The position numbers and the translations under genes are program-made. The notes beneath the pieces were generated by a model. The model was not told the origin of the DNA. It saw nothing but the letters and a program-made list of their open reading frames with translations, and ran no database searches. A stretch of 64,000 nucleotides of DNA, taken from Microbacterium excoecariae (GTDB taxonomy: Bacteria; Actinomycetota; Actinomycetes; Actinomycetales; Microbacteriaceae). This document shows positions 17,652-27,364 of this stretch, piece by piece (the stretch's first letter is position 1; each line of letters begins with the position of its first letter). The stretch spans positions 744,001-808,000 of the forward strand of contig NZ_JAANCO010000001.1 of the NCBI RefSeq assembly GCF_011326725.1. Direction: 5' to 3'.

Positions 17652-18671
17652 GTGCTCGATCCCGCCATCGCCGCCGTCCGCCTCGCCGTCCGCCGCGCGC
17701 TTGTGCCCTGGCGCGGATCCGGAGCGACGGTCCTCGTCGCGCTCTCGGGCGGGCCCGATTCCCTCGCGCTCGCGGCGGCGGCCGCGCATGAGGCCGTTGC
17801 CGCCGGCGTCGAGGTCGTCACCGCCACGATCGACCACGGGCTGCAGGAGGGATCCGCTGAGGTCGCCGGCCGCGCCGCCGACGCGGCGCGCTCGGTGGGC
17901 GTCCGTGACGCGCGGGTCCTCCGCGTCGAGGTCGGGGACGACGACGGCCCGGAGGCCGCGGCCCGCGTGGCCCGGTACCGGGCGCTGACCCGCACCGCGC
18001 GCGAGGAGGGCGCGGCCGCGGTTCTCCTCGGCCACACCCTCGACGACCAGGCGGAGACGGTGCTGCTGGGCCTGGCGCGCGGATCCGGTGCCGGGAGCCT
18101 GCAGGGCATGTCGCCGCACCGCGTCGACGACGGCGGGCTCGCGTGGATCCGCCCCCTGCTGGAGCTGCGCCGGGCCGACACGCGCGCCTTCTGCGCCGCC
18201 TCGGGGCTTGCGCCCTGGACGGATCCGCACAACGCGGATCCGCGGTTCTCGCGCGTGCGCGTGCGCGAGACCGTGCTGCCCGTCCTCGAGCGCGAGCTCG
18301 GCCCCGGCATCGCCGAGGCCCTCGCCCGGACCGCGGAGCAGCTGCGCGAGGACACGCAGGCGTTCGCGGACATGATCGACGAGATCATCGAGGACATCGT
18401 CGAGCCCGCCGAGGCCGGCATCGCGGTGTCGGCCGCCGCGCTCGCGGCGAACCCGCCGGCCCTGCGCCACCGCATCGTGCGGCACGTCGTCGCGAGCGAG
18501 TTCGGCGCGAGTCTGACGCGCGCGCAGACGCTCGAGGTCGCGCGCCTCGCGACCGAGTGGGCGGGCCAAGGGCCCATCGACCTGCCCGGGTGCCGCGCCA
18601 CGCGCCACGCGGGGCTCGTCGTCATCGCGGCCCGCGGCGCGCGGGATGTGTCCTCCGGCGCGAGCGCCTAG
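17652..18671 (+). CDS. tilS: tRNA(Ile)-lysidine synthetase
   Basis: 339 residues from GTG 17652. The N-type ATP pyrophosphatase loop LSGGPDSLALA is near residue 30, followed by IDHGLQEGS, GHTLDDQAETVLLGLARGSG and the RPLLELRRADTRAFC segment typical of TilS. It changes C34 of tRNA-Ile2 to lysidine, which lets the tRNA read AUA. The protein is of the short actinobacterial type. hpt and ftsH follow, the usual order in this phylum. Confidence 0.95.
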   Translation: MLDPAIAAVRLAVRRALVPWRGSGATVLVALSGGPDSLALAAAAAHEAVAAGVEVVTATIDHGLQEGSAEVAGRAADAARSVGVRDARVLRVEVGDDDGPEAAARVARYRALTRTAREEGAAAVLLGHTLDDQAETVLLGLARGSGAGSLQGMSPHRVDDGGLAWIRPLLELRRADTRAFCAASGLAPWTDPHNADPRFSRVRVRETVLPVLERELGPGIAEALARTAEQLREDTQAFADMIDEIIEDIVEPAEAGIAVSAAALAANPPALRHRIVRHVVASEFGASLTRAQTLEVARLATEWAGQGPIDLPGCRATRHAGLVVIAARGARDVSSGASA

Positions 18672-18674
18672 GCT
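18669..18674 (+). promoter_or_regulatory. -10 box of hpt, leaderless type
   Basis: TAGGCT overlaps the tilS stop codon and ends six bases before the hpt ATG. The same spacing occurs before several other genes here. Confidence 0.55.
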
Positions 18675-18680
18675 GAGGGC

Positions 18681-19232
<552 letters not shown>

Positions 19233-19358
19233 CTAGCGCCGTTCCGCCCACGGCGAATCACAGAGCGCCCATAACCACGGGCCGGTAGCCTGAGACGATC
19301 CGCGCCGGGCCGGGCCCCGCGCGTCGACCGTCAGGAGGAGGCGGGACGCCCCGCACTT

Positions 19359-21365
19359 ATGAACGCCAAGAAGATCTTCCGCCACCCGCTGGTGTACGTG
19401 CTGCTGATCGCGGTCGTCCTGATCGCGGGGTTCTCGCTGTTCACGAGCTTCAGCGGCCCGAGGCAGGTCACGACGCAGGAGGGGCTGCAGCTCCTCGAGG
19501 ACGGGCGCGCGAGCGAGGTGCTCATCACGGACGGCGACCAGCGCGTCGACCTCACCCTCGCGGACGAGTACGAGGGCGCGTCGAGCGTCCAGTTCTATTA
19601 CGTCTCGGCCCGCGCGGAGGAGGTCGTCGAGGCGGTCGCGGCGGCCGAGCCCGCCGACGGCTATGACGACGCGGTGCCGCAGGCCTCCTTCTTCGGCAGC
19701 CTCCTGTCGATCATGATCCCGATCCTGCTCCTCGGGCTCCTGTTCTGGTTCCTGCTCTCGAACGCGCAGGGGGGCGGCAAGATCGCCCAGTTCGGGAAGT
19801 CCCGTGCGAAGAACGTCACGAAGGAGCACCCCGAGGTCACCTTCGCCGACGTCGCGGGCGCCGACGAGGCCGTCGAGGAGCTCCACGAGATCAAGGAGTT
19901 CCTCGCGGATCCGTCCAAGTTCCAGGCGCTCGGGGCGCGGATCCCCAAGGGCGTTCTGCTGTACGGCCCTCCCGGGACGGGCAAGACGCTCCTCGCCCGC
20001 GCCGTCGCCGGCGAGGCGGGCGTGCCGTTCTACCCGATCTCGGGATCCGATTTCGTGGAGATGTTCGTCGGCGTCGGCGCGAGCCGCGTGCGCGACCTCT
20101 TCAGCCAGGCGAAGGAGAACTCGCCCGCGATCATCTTCATCGACGAGATCGACGCGGTCGGCCGCCACCGCGGCGCCGGCATGGGCGGCGGGCACGACGA
20201 GCGCGAGCAGACGCTCAACCAGATGCTCGTCGAGATGGACGGCTTCGACCCCAAGGCCAACGTCATCGTGATCGCCGCGACGAACCGCCCCGACATCCTC
20301 GACCCCGCGCTCCTGCGCCCCGGCCGCTTCGACCGCCAGATCGGCGTCGACGCCCCCGACATGAAGGGCCGCCTGCAGATCCTCGGCGTCCACGGCCGCG
20401 GGAAGCCGCTGGCCGAGAGCGTCGACCTCGAGGACGTCGCGCGCAAGACGCCCGGCTTCTCGGGCGCCGATCTCGCCAACGTCCTCAACGAGGCCGCGCT
20501 CCTCACGGCGCGCTCGGACGCGCAGCTGATCGACAACCGCGCCCTCGACGAGGCGATCGATCGCGTGATCGCCGGGCCGCAGCGCCGCACCCGCGTGATG
20601 AAGGACAAGGAGAAGCTCATCACGGCGTATCACGAGGGTGGGCACGCCCTCGCGGCCGCGGCGATGAACCACACGGATCCGGTGACGAAGATCACGATCC
20701 TCCCGCGCGGCAAGGCGCTCGGCTACACGATGGTGCTGCCGGTCGACGACAAGTACTCCGTGACCCGTAACGAGCTTCAGGACCAGCTGACGTACGCGAT
20801 GGGCGGCCGCGTCGCCGAGGAGATCGTCTTCCACGACCCGACCACGGGCGCGTCCAACGACATCGAGAAGGCGACCGACATCGCGCGCCGCATGGTCACC
20901 GAGTACGGCATGACGAGCGACATCGGCCCGGTCAAGCTCGCCGGCTCCTCGGGCGAGGTGTTCATGGGCCGCGACATGGGTCACGGCCGCGACTACTCGG
21001 ACACGATGGCCGAGCGCATCGACCGCCAGGTCCGCGGCCTCATCGAGCAGGCCCACGACGAGGCCTACCGGGTGCTCAACGCGAACCGCTCGGTGCTCGA
21101 CCGCCTCGCGGGCGAGCTGCTCGAGAAGGAGACGCTCGACCACCGCCAGATCGCGGAGATCTTCCGCGACGTCGAGAAGCTGCCCGAGCGCCCGCAGTGG
21201 CTCTCGAGCGACGATCGCCCCGTGTCCGCGCAGCCCCCGATCCCCGTCCCGCCCGCGCCGAACCCCGCCGACGCGGGCCTGGCTCATGCCGACGCGGACG
21301 GCACAGAGGCCGAGACGCAGGGGCGCCCCGCGCCCGGCGGATCCGCCCGCCCCGCGACCGCGTAA
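19359..21365 (+). CDS. ftsH: ATP-dependent zinc metalloprotease FtsH
   Basis: 668 residues. There are two membrane helices (about 8-28 and 108-132) flanking a small outside domain. The AAA+ module has Walker A GPPGTGKT, Walker [12 protein letters not shown] and the SRH region [19 protein letters not shown]. The M41 protease site is HEGGH near residue 427. It degrades membrane and some cytosolic proteins. The C-terminal tail is Pro/Ala-rich. A -10-like TAGCCT near 19287 suggests its own promoter. The fol genes follow at once. Confidence 0.96.
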   Translation: MNAKKIFRHPLVYVLLIAVVLIAGFSLFTSFSGPRQVTTQEGLQLLEDGRASEVLITDGDQRVDLTLADEYEGASSVQFYYVSARAEEVVEAVAAAEPADGYDDAVPQASFFGSLLSIMIPILLLGLLFWFLLSNAQGGGKIAQFGKSRAKNVTKEHPEVTFADVAGADEAVEELHEIKEFLADPSKFQALGARIPKGVLLYGPPGTGKTLLARAVAGEAGVPFYPISGSDFVEMFVGVGASRVRDLFSQAKENSPAIIFIDEIDAVGRHRGAGMGGGHDEREQTLNQMLVEMDGFDPKANVIVIAATNRPDILDPALLRPGRFDRQIGVDAPDMKGRLQILGVHGRGKPLAESVDLEDVARKTPGFSGADLANVLNEAALLTARSDAQLIDNRALDEAIDRVIAGPQRRTRVMKDKEKLITAYHEGGHALAAAAMNHTDPVTKITILPRGKALGYTMVLPVDDKYSVTRNELQDQLTYAMGGRVAEEIVFHDPTTGASNDIEKATDIARRMVTEYGMTSDIGPVKLAGSSGEVFMGRDMGHGRDYSDTMAERIDRQVRGLIEQAHDEAYRVLNANRSVLDRLAGELLEKETLDHRQIAEIFRDVEKLPERPQWLSSDDRPVSAQPPIPVPPAPNPADAGLAHADADGTEAETQGRPAPGGSARPATA

Positions 21366-21377
21366 CCGGGAGGTGTG

Positions 21378-22013
21378 ATGGCCGTCGACACGCAGCGCGT
21401 CGCATGGCTGACGCGAGAGCTGCTCCTCGCGATCGGCGAGGATCCGGATCGCCCGGGCCTCCGGGAGACCCCGGAGCGCGTCGCGCAGGCGGCCGCGGAG
21501 TTCTACGCCGGCATCGACGAGGACCCGCGCGCGCCCCTCGCGCACGCGATCGACGTGTCCCGCGGGCCCGCGCCGGACACGGTCCCCACGGGGGCCGTGT
21601 TAGTGCGCGACGTGCTGTTCCGGTCCACGTGTGAGCACCACCTGCTGCCGTTCGAGGGGCGCGCGCACATCGCGTACCTGCCGGGGGACACCGTCGTGGG
21701 TCTCGGATCCCTCGCCAAGGTTCTCGACATCGCGGCCGCCCGACCGCAGGTGCAGGAGCGCCTCGGCGAGCAGGTCGCCGAGGCGATCGAGCACGGGGTC
21801 GGCGCGCGCGGCGTCTTCGTCATGCTCGACGCGGAGCACCGGTGCCTCACGGCGCGCGGGGCGCGGCGCCCCGGCGCGTCGACGGTCACGATTGCGGCGC
21901 GAGGGGAGCTCGCGAGCGAGGCGGCCCGCGCCGAGATGGCGGCGTACATCATCATCGGCGTGCAGAACCGCGCGACCGAGGCGGATCCGGGCATCGCGGG
22001 GCGCGACGCGTGA
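21378..22013 (+). CDS. folE: GTP cyclohydrolase I
   Basis: 211 residues from ATG 21378; GGGAGG fits this start better than the GTG three bases earlier. Family motifs: RPGLRETPERVA, then FRSTCEHHLLPFEG with the zinc-binding Cys and His, YLPGDTVVGLGSLAK, and EHRCLTARG. It makes dihydroneopterin triphosphate from GTP, the first step of folate synthesis. It is the first of four coupled fol genes, and its TGA overlaps the folP GTG. Confidence 0.96.
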   Translation: MAVDTQRVAWLTRELLLAIGEDPDRPGLRETPERVAQAAAEFYAGIDEDPRAPLAHAIDVSRGPAPDTVPTGAVLVRDVLFRSTCEHHLLPFEGRAHIAYLPGDTVVGLGSLAKVLDIAAARPQVQERLGEQVAEAIEHGVGARGVFVMLDAEHRCLTARGARRPGASTVTIAARGELASEAARAEMAAYIIIGVQNRATEADPGIAGRDA

Positions 22014-22804
22014 TCGAGATCATGGGCGTCGTGAACGTCACCCCCGACTCGTTCAGCGACGGCGGCGAGCACTTCGGGGTCGAGGAGGCGGTCGCCCACG
22101 GCGCGCGCCTCGCCGCGGACGGCGCCACGATCCTCGACGTCGGCGGGGAATCCACGCGGCCCGGATCCGAGCCCGTCGGTTCCGAGGAGGAGCTGCGCCG
22201 GATCCTGCCGGTCGTGGCCGCGCTCGCGGCCGCGGGCCACGTCGTGAGCGTCGACACGTATCGCGCGGACGTCGCGCGGCGGGCGGCGGCGGCGGGCGCG
22301 CGCTACATCAACGACGTCTCGGGCGGACTCGCGGACGCGGGTATGGCCGACGCCGTGGCGGGGACGGACGCCGCCTTCATCGTCGGGCACTGGCGCGGTC
22401 CGTCGGCCGACATGTACGCGCGCGCCGAGTACTCCGACGTCGCGGCCGAGGTTGCCGGCGAGCTCGCGCAGCGCGTGGAGCGGGCGCTCGCCGCGGGGAT
22501 CCCCGAGGGCCGGATCCTCGTGGACCCGGGCGTGGGGTTCGCGAAGGCGGGCAGCCAGAACTGGCGCGTCCTGAATGGGCTCAGCGCCGTCGTGGCGCTG
22601 GGGTTCCCCGTGCTCGTCGGCACCTCGCGCAAGCGCTTTCTCGCGAGCGCGCTCGGGGAGGACGCCTCGCGCGCGCGGCGCGATGCCGCCACGGCCGTGA
22701 CGAGCGTGCTCGCGCAACGCGCGGGCGCCTGGGGGGTCCGGGTGCACGACGCCGCGGCGACGCGCGACGCGCTCGCGGTTCTTGACGAATGGGATGGCGC
22801 ATGA
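22010..22804 (+). CDS. folP: dihydropteroate synthase
   Basis: 264 residues from GTG 22010, overlapping the folE stop. Motifs: MGVVNVTPDSFSDGG at the start, DVGGESTRPG near residue 43, YINDVSGG near 98, LVDPGVGFAK near 165 and GTSRKRF near 205. It joins 6-hydroxymethyl-dihydropterin pyrophosphate to p-aminobenzoate and is the sulfonamide target. It ends in an ATGA overlap with folB. Confidence 0.96.
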   Translation: MIEIMGVVNVTPDSFSDGGEHFGVEEAVAHGARLAADGATILDVGGESTRPGSEPVGSEEELRRILPVVAALAAAGHVVSVDTYRADVARRAAAAGARYINDVSGGLADAGMADAVAGTDAAFIVGHWRGPSADMYARAEYSDVAAEVAGELAQRVERALAAGIPEGRILVDPGVGFAKAGSQNWRVLNGLSAVVALGFPVLVGTSRKRFLASALGEDASRARRDAATAVTSVLAQRAGAWGVRVHDAAATRDALAVLDEWDGA

Positions 22805-23169
22805 CGAGCCTCGACACGATCGACCTCCGCGGGCTCACGGTGTTCGGGCACCACGGGGTGTTCGCGCACGAGCGCCGGGACGGGCAGGACTTCACGATCG
22901 ACCTGCGCCTCGCGCTCGACACCCGCCCGGCGGCGGCCTCCGACGACGTCGCCGACACCGTGCACTACGGGGAGCTCGCCGAACGCGTCGCCGCGATCGT
23001 CGCGGGCGAGCCGGTCGACCTGATCGAGACCCTCGCGCACCGGATCGCGGACGAGGTGCTGGCCGACCAGCGCGTGGCGCGCGTGGCGGTCACGGTGCAC
23101 AAGCCGCACGCGCCGATCGCGATCGCGTTCTCCGACGTGTCGGTGACCGTTCATCGGGGCCGCGAGTGA
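22801..23169 (+). CDS. folB: dihydroneopterin aldolase
   Basis: 122 residues from ATG 22801 (ATGA overlap). FGHHGVFAHERRDGQ near residue 15 and the active-site region LAHRIADEVL, then VHKPHAPI, identify FolB. It splits dihydroneopterin into 6-hydroxymethyl-dihydropterin and glycolaldehyde. Coupled to folK by another overlap. Confidence 0.95.
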   Translation: MTSLDTIDLRGLTVFGHHGVFAHERRDGQDFTIDLRLALDTRPAAASDDVADTVHYGELAERVAAIVAGEPVDLIETLAHRIADEVLADQRVARVAVTVHKPHAPIAIAFSDVSVTVHRGRE

Positions 23170-23699
23170 GTCGCCTGCTCGCGGGCGGCGCGGGCGCCGC
23201 GCCGCCCGCGCGGCCCGCGGCTTCGGCGCGCGCCGTCGTCGCCCTCGGCGCGAATCTCGGCGATACCTCCGCGACGCTCGCGGAGGCGGTCGACGAGCTG
23301 GCGGCGCTCCCGCTGACCGATCGCGTCGTGTGCTCGGATCCGATCGCCTCGGTCGCGGTGACGCTCGACGGCCCGGACCCGACGAAGCCCGGCTATCTCA
23401 ACGCGGTCGCCCTCGTCGACACCCGGCTCGCGCCGCACGTGCTCCTGACGTTCCTGCAGGCGATCGAGACCCGCCACGGGCGGGTCAGGCGCGAACGGTG
23501 GGGCGATCGCACGCTCGACCTCGATCTCGTCGCGTACGGCGACATCGAGTCCGAGGACCCCCGGCTGACGCTGCCGCACCCGCGCGCGCACGAGCGCGAC
23601 TTCGTGCTCGGCCCCTGGGTCCAGGTGGATCCGGACGCGGTGCTCCCGGGCCGGGGGCGCGTGGCCGATCTGCTCGCGGCGCTGCGGGGTGACGCGTGA
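23166..23699 (+). CDS. folK: 6-hydroxymethyl-dihydropterin pyrophosphokinase
   Basis: 177 residues from GTG 23166. After a 20-residue Ala-rich lead, ALGANLGD begins the HPPK fold. RWGDRTLDLDLVAYGD is the ATP and magnesium signature, and LPHPRAHERDFVL follows. It pyrophosphorylates the pterin for FolP. It overlaps the DUF3180 gene by four bases. Confidence 0.95.
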   Translation: MSRLLAGGAGAAPPARPAASARAVVALGANLGDTSATLAEAVDELAALPLTDRVVCSDPIASVAVTLDGPDPTKPGYLNAVALVDTRLAPHVLLTFLQAIETRHGRVRRERWGDRTLDLDLVAYGDIESEDPRLTLPHPRAHERDFVLGPWVQVDPDAVLPGRGRVADLLAALRGDA

Positions 23700-24172
23700 G
23701 GCGGACCTCGGCCGTCACGCTCGTGGCGTGCGCGGCCGGTGGGCTCGTCGCGGGATATGTCCTCGATCTGGCGCTGGTGAGCGCGGGGCGGTCGACCTTC
23801 TCTCCGTCGGTGATGCTCCCGATCCTCCTCGTGCTGCTCGGCGCGGCATGCGTGGGTTTCGCCTGGAGCGTGCGGCGCGCCGTCACGTCGCCGAAGGCGC
23901 CGCGCGTGGATCCGTTTCGCGCGGTCCGCATCGCCGTGCTGGCGAAGGCCTCGAGCATGGTCGGGGCGCTCGTCGCGGGGGCGGCGGCGGGCCTGATCCT
24001 CTTCCTCCTCACCCGGCCGGTCGTCCCCGGGATAGGGTCGATGGCGTCGGTGATCGCCACGGCGATCGGGGGAGCCGTCCTCGTCGTCCTCGCGGTGATC
24101 GCCGAGTACCTCTGCACCCTTCCGAAGGATCCCGATGACCGCGAATCCGACTCCGCCGAGCCCGAGTTCTGA
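23696..24172 (+). CDS. DUF3180 membrane protein
   Basis: 158 residues with four hydrophobic helices and the middle motif PRVDPFRAVRIAVLAKASS, as in DUF3180 proteins found next to folK in actinobacteria. The function is not known. The next gene starts 38 bases inside this one. Confidence 0.85.
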   Translation: MRRTSAVTLVACAAGGLVAGYVLDLALVSAGRSTFSPSVMLPILLVLLGAACVGFAWSVRRAVTSPKAPRVDPFRAVRIAVLAKASSMVGALVAGAAAGLILFLLTRPVVPGIGSMASVIATAIGGAVLVVLAVIAEYLCTLPKDPDDRESDSAEPEF

Positions 24173-24896
24173 CGACGGCGTCCCGGGCCGGGAGCCCTCG
24201 GCGTTCCCCGTCCCGGCCCCGCCCGCCGCGGGCGCGCCGGCGCCGCACGAGCCTCCGCCCGACGCGGGGGAGGGCGACGCGGCGGGGTCGGTCGACGGCG
24301 CGGCGGCGGCCGCCCCGGACAAGCCGACGGAGCCCGTCATGGCCGAGCCGCGCCCGCCGATTCCGGCGCCGCCCGAGCTCGACGAGGGGACGTACGAGGA
24401 GCTCATCGAGCCGCGCGGTGCGGGGCTCGCCCTCGACGGGACCTGGCACCAGATCTCGCCGAAGTACGTCGCCTCCCAGCTCGTCCAGGAAGGCCTGGGG
24501 CTCGTGGCCGTCGCGGCGGCCGCCGCGGTCGCGCACGCCCTGCTCGAGCAGCCCTGGGTGTGGATCGGTGCGGGGGTGTTGCTCGCGTTCCAGCTCGTGA
24601 GTCTCGTCATCATGCCGCGCCAGGCGCGCGCGCTCGGATACATGCTGCGAGGCGACGACATCGTGTTTCGCAAAGGGATCCTGTGGCAGCGCATGGTCGC
24701 GGTGCCGTATGGCCGGATGCAGTTGATCGACATCACGCACGGCCCGCTCGATCGCCTGTTCGGGATATCCAAGCTCAAGATGGTCACGGCGGCCGCGACG
24801 ACGGGCGTCGAAATCCCGGGGCTGTCGCAGCCGGCGGCCGAGGCGCTGCGGGACACGCTCATTGAGGTCGCCGAGACCCGGAGGACGGGCTTGTGA
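24135..24896 (+). CDS. PH domain (YdbS-like) membrane protein
   Basis: 253 residues from ATG 24135, overlapping the end of the previous gene. A Pro-rich cytosolic arm of about 85 residues is followed by two membrane helices (near 115-160) and a bacterial PH-2 domain (LRGDDIVFRKGILWQR, then VPYGRMQLIDITHGPLDR). YdbS and YdbT proteins occur as pairs, and the partner follows here with a 4-base overlap. The role in the envelope is not defined. Confidence 0.85.
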   Translation: MTANPTPPSPSSDDGVPGREPSAFPVPAPPAAGAPAPHEPPPDAGEGDAAGSVDGAAAAAPDKPTEPVMAEPRPPIPAPPELDEGTYEELIEPRGAGLALDGTWHQISPKYVASQLVQEGLGLVAVAAAAAVAHALLEQPWVWIGAGVLLAFQLVSLVIMPRQARALGYMLRGDDIVFRKGILWQRMVAVPYGRMQLIDITHGPLDRLFGISKLKMVTAAATTGVEIPGLSQPAAEALRDTLIEVAETRRTGL

Positions 24897-26542
24897 CCGT
24901 GTCGGCAGGCGGCGCGCGGCCGGTGCTGCCCGAGGGGGGCTCCTCGTCGCTCGCCGACGGTGCGTGGCACCGCATGCACCCCCTCACGCCCCTGTTCAAG
25001 GGCGGCCTCGTGCTCGTGGTTGTCGTCGGCATCGTCATCGCGAACATGCGCGATCGCCTGATCTATCTCGCCGTCGGCCTGTTCGGGCCGGAGGACGTGC
25101 GCGGCATGGACGTCGATTCCGACGACCCGGTCTCCTGGGCGATCGACTGGACCGTCGGGCACGGGCTCGTCGCGGCCGCCATCGCGGCCGTGTTCGGCGT
25201 CGTCGTGCTTGTCGTCGCGGGGTACTGGGCAGTGTGGCGGTTCCACCAGTTCCGCATCACGGGCGAGAACGTGGAGGTCCGCAAGGGCATGATCTTCCGC
25301 TCGCAGCGCCGCGCGCCCCTCGACCGCGTGCAGGGCGTGAACCTCACGCGCCCGTTCCCCGCGCGGCTGCTCGGCATGGCGAAACTCACGCTCGAGGGCG
25401 CGGGTTCCGGCGCGGACGTGGCGCTCGAGTTCCTCGCGACGGCCCGCGCCGAGCAGGTGCGCGCGGACATCCTGCGGCTCGCCTCGGGGGCGCGGCGGGC
25501 GCGCGACGAGGCGCGTCAGGGCGAGCCGGGCGCGGATCCGGGCATCGCGCGGGCCGTGAGCGAGGGCGTCACCCACCTCATCGAGGGCGTCGACCGCGAC
25601 GACGTGGTCCCCGAGAGCGTCGTGCGGATCCCCGTCGGGCGGCTGATCGGATCGCAGGCGATCACCGGCGCCGTGTGGCTGGTGTTCTTCCTGGTCCTGA
25701 TCGGGGCGTTCGTCGTGGCGCCGATCCTCGTGTTCGAGGACGGGCCGGGCAAGTGGCTGATTCTCGCGGGCGCGGCGATCGGATCCGGCCTGCCGATCCT
25801 GTTCGCGACGATCGCGGTGGTCGGGAGTGCGCTCCAGAAGGGCTTCCGCTATCAGATCGCGCCGACGCCCGATGGGGTGCGCGTCTCGAATGGCCTTCTC
25901 ACGACGGTCACGCGCACGATCCCGCCGGGCCGCGTGCACGCGGTCGAGATCTCGCAGAGCATCCTCTGGCGCCCCTTCGGCTGGTGGACCGTTCGCATCA
26001 ATCGCCTGGGCGGGACGAGCGCGTCGCAGCAGAACTCGAGCGGGGCGCAGGCGGCCGCGATCGTCCTGCCGGTGGGCACCCGCGCCGACGTCGATCGCGT
26101 GCTCGCGCTGCTGGTGCCCGACGCCCCCGAGCGCGACGCCGCCATGACCTGGGAGGACGGCGTCGAGGGCCCCCGCGAGGCGGATCCGTTCACGACCGTC
26201 GCGCCGCGCGGCGTCGTGTGGCACCCGATTCAGCGCCGGCGCCTCGGCGTGCGCGTGACGGCGTTCGCCGTGCTGCTGCGCCGCGGCCGGCTCGTCCGGC
26301 GCCTCGCGATCTTCCCGCTCGCGCGCTTGCAGGGCGTCTCGCTGCGGCAGGGCCCGCTTGCGCGCGCGGCCCGCCTCTCCGGGCTGCGGGTCCACGTCGT
26401 GCCCGGGCCGATTTCCGGATCCCTGAGCGCGCTCGATCGCGACGACGCGCTGCGGCTCGCGGAAGTCGTCACGCGCGGCGCGCTCGCCGCGGCCGCCGCC
26501 GACCACTCGCACCGTTGGGCGGCTGAGCAGCAGACCGCGTAG
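24893..26542 (+). CDS. PH domain (YdbT-like) membrane protein
   Basis: 549 residues from GTG 24893. Several PH-2-like units occur: one near 120-200 (RITGENVEVRKGMIFRSQ, APLDRVQGVNLTRP), one near 320-400 (YQIAPTPDGVRVSNGLL, IPPGRVHAVEISQS) and one near 445-535 (LARLQGVSLRQGPL). Between them are two pairs of membrane helices. This is the usual YdbT plan. It is coupled to the YdbS-like gene. Confidence 0.85.
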   Translation: MTVSAGGARPVLPEGGSSSLADGAWHRMHPLTPLFKGGLVLVVVVGIVIANMRDRLIYLAVGLFGPEDVRGMDVDSDDPVSWAIDWTVGHGLVAAAIAAVFGVVVLVVAGYWAVWRFHQFRITGENVEVRKGMIFRSQRRAPLDRVQGVNLTRPFPARLLGMAKLTLEGAGSGADVALEFLATARAEQVRADILRLASGARRARDEARQGEPGADPGIARAVSEGVTHLIEGVDRDDVVPESVVRIPVGRLIGSQAITGAVWLVFFLVLIGAFVVAPILVFEDGPGKWLILAGAAIGSGLPILFATIAVVGSALQKGFRYQIAPTPDGVRVSNGLLTTVTRTIPPGRVHAVEISQSILWRPFGWWTVRINRLGGTSASQQNSSGAQAAAIVLPVGTRADVDRVLALLVPDAPERDAAMTWEDGVEGPREADPFTTVAPRGVVWHPIQRRRLGVRVTAFAVLLRRGRLVRRLAIFPLARLQGVSLRQGPLARAARLSGLRVHVVPGPISGSLSALDRDDALRLAEVVTRGALAAAAADHSHRWAAEQQTA

Positions 26543-26569
26543 CGCCCGCGCGTGTGCGACGCTGGGGGG

Positions 26570-27280
26570 ATGCAGCGCGAGGGCCGTCTGGGCGTCGGAA
26601 TCGTCGGAGCGGGCCGGGTCGGCCCCGTCATCGGCGCGGCGCTCGCCGGCGTGGGGCACCAGATCACGGGAATCACCTCCGGGGCGGACGACGATCGCGC
26701 CGCCGCGATCCTGCCCGGCGTCCCCCTTCTCAGCACGCCCGAGGTCCTGCGCCGGAGCGAGCTTGTCGTCCTGGCGGTTCCGCGGGAGGAGCTGCCGGGC
26801 CTCGTGGCCGGCCTCGCCCATGCCGGCCACTGGCAGATGGGGCAGCTCGTGCTGCACACGGACGCGGCTTTCGGCATTGAGGTCCTGCGCCCCGCCGCCG
26901 AGCGCGGCGCGATCCCGCTCGCCGTGCATCCCGCGATGGCGTTCACCGGCACGTCGATCGACCTGCGCCAGCTCGCGGCGACGTACGCGGCTGTGTCGGC
27001 GCCCGCGCCGGTCCTCCCGATCGCCCAGGCTCTCGCCGTCGAGCTGGGGTGTGAGCCGATCGTCGTCGCCGAGGAGGATCGGGCCGCCTACGCGGAGGCC
27101 ATCGAAACGGCCAGCGCCTTCTCGCGCCAGATCGTGCACCAGGCGACGGGGATCCTGCGGGGGATCGGTGTCGAGAACCCGGGCGGCTTCCTGTCGTCCC
27201 TCGTGCGCTCGACCGTCGACCAGGCGCTCGCCGAGGCGAGCCCCGCGATCCCGGATCTGCCGCCGGACGACGGCGCGTAG
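26570..27280 (+). CDS. DUF2520/Rossmann-like oxidoreductase
   Basis: 236 residues from ATG 26570. The N-terminal NAD(P)-binding motif is GIVGAGRVGPVIGAAL. The second half has HPAMAFTGTSIDL and the helical DUF2520 domain. Relatives resemble ketopantoate or pyrroline-carboxylate reductases and often precede panC, but no panC is present here and lysS follows. The substrate is unknown. Confidence 0.8.
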   Translation: MQREGRLGVGIVGAGRVGPVIGAALAGVGHQITGITSGADDDRAAAILPGVPLLSTPEVLRRSELVVLAVPREELPGLVAGLAHAGHWQMGQLVLHTDAAFGIEVLRPAAERGAIPLAVHPAMAFTGTSIDLRQLAATYAAVSAPAPVLPIAQALAVELGCEPIVVAEEDRAAYAEAIETASAFSRQIVHQATGILRGIGVENPGGFLSSLVRSTVDQALAEASPAIPDLPPDDGA

Positions 27281-27319
27281 CCGCCCGCCCGCGGTCAGCG
27301 AGCGCCCGGGCCGGATCAC

Positions 27320-27325
27320 TAGACT
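27320..27325 (+). promoter_or_regulatory. -10 box upstream of lysS
   Basis: TAGACT would start transcription near 27332, leaving a leader of about 33 bases with GAGGAC before the lysS ATG at 27365. Confidence 0.5.
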
Positions 27326-27364
27326 GTGAGCGACGTTTCCCGCTTCACCCCGAGGACCTCCCGC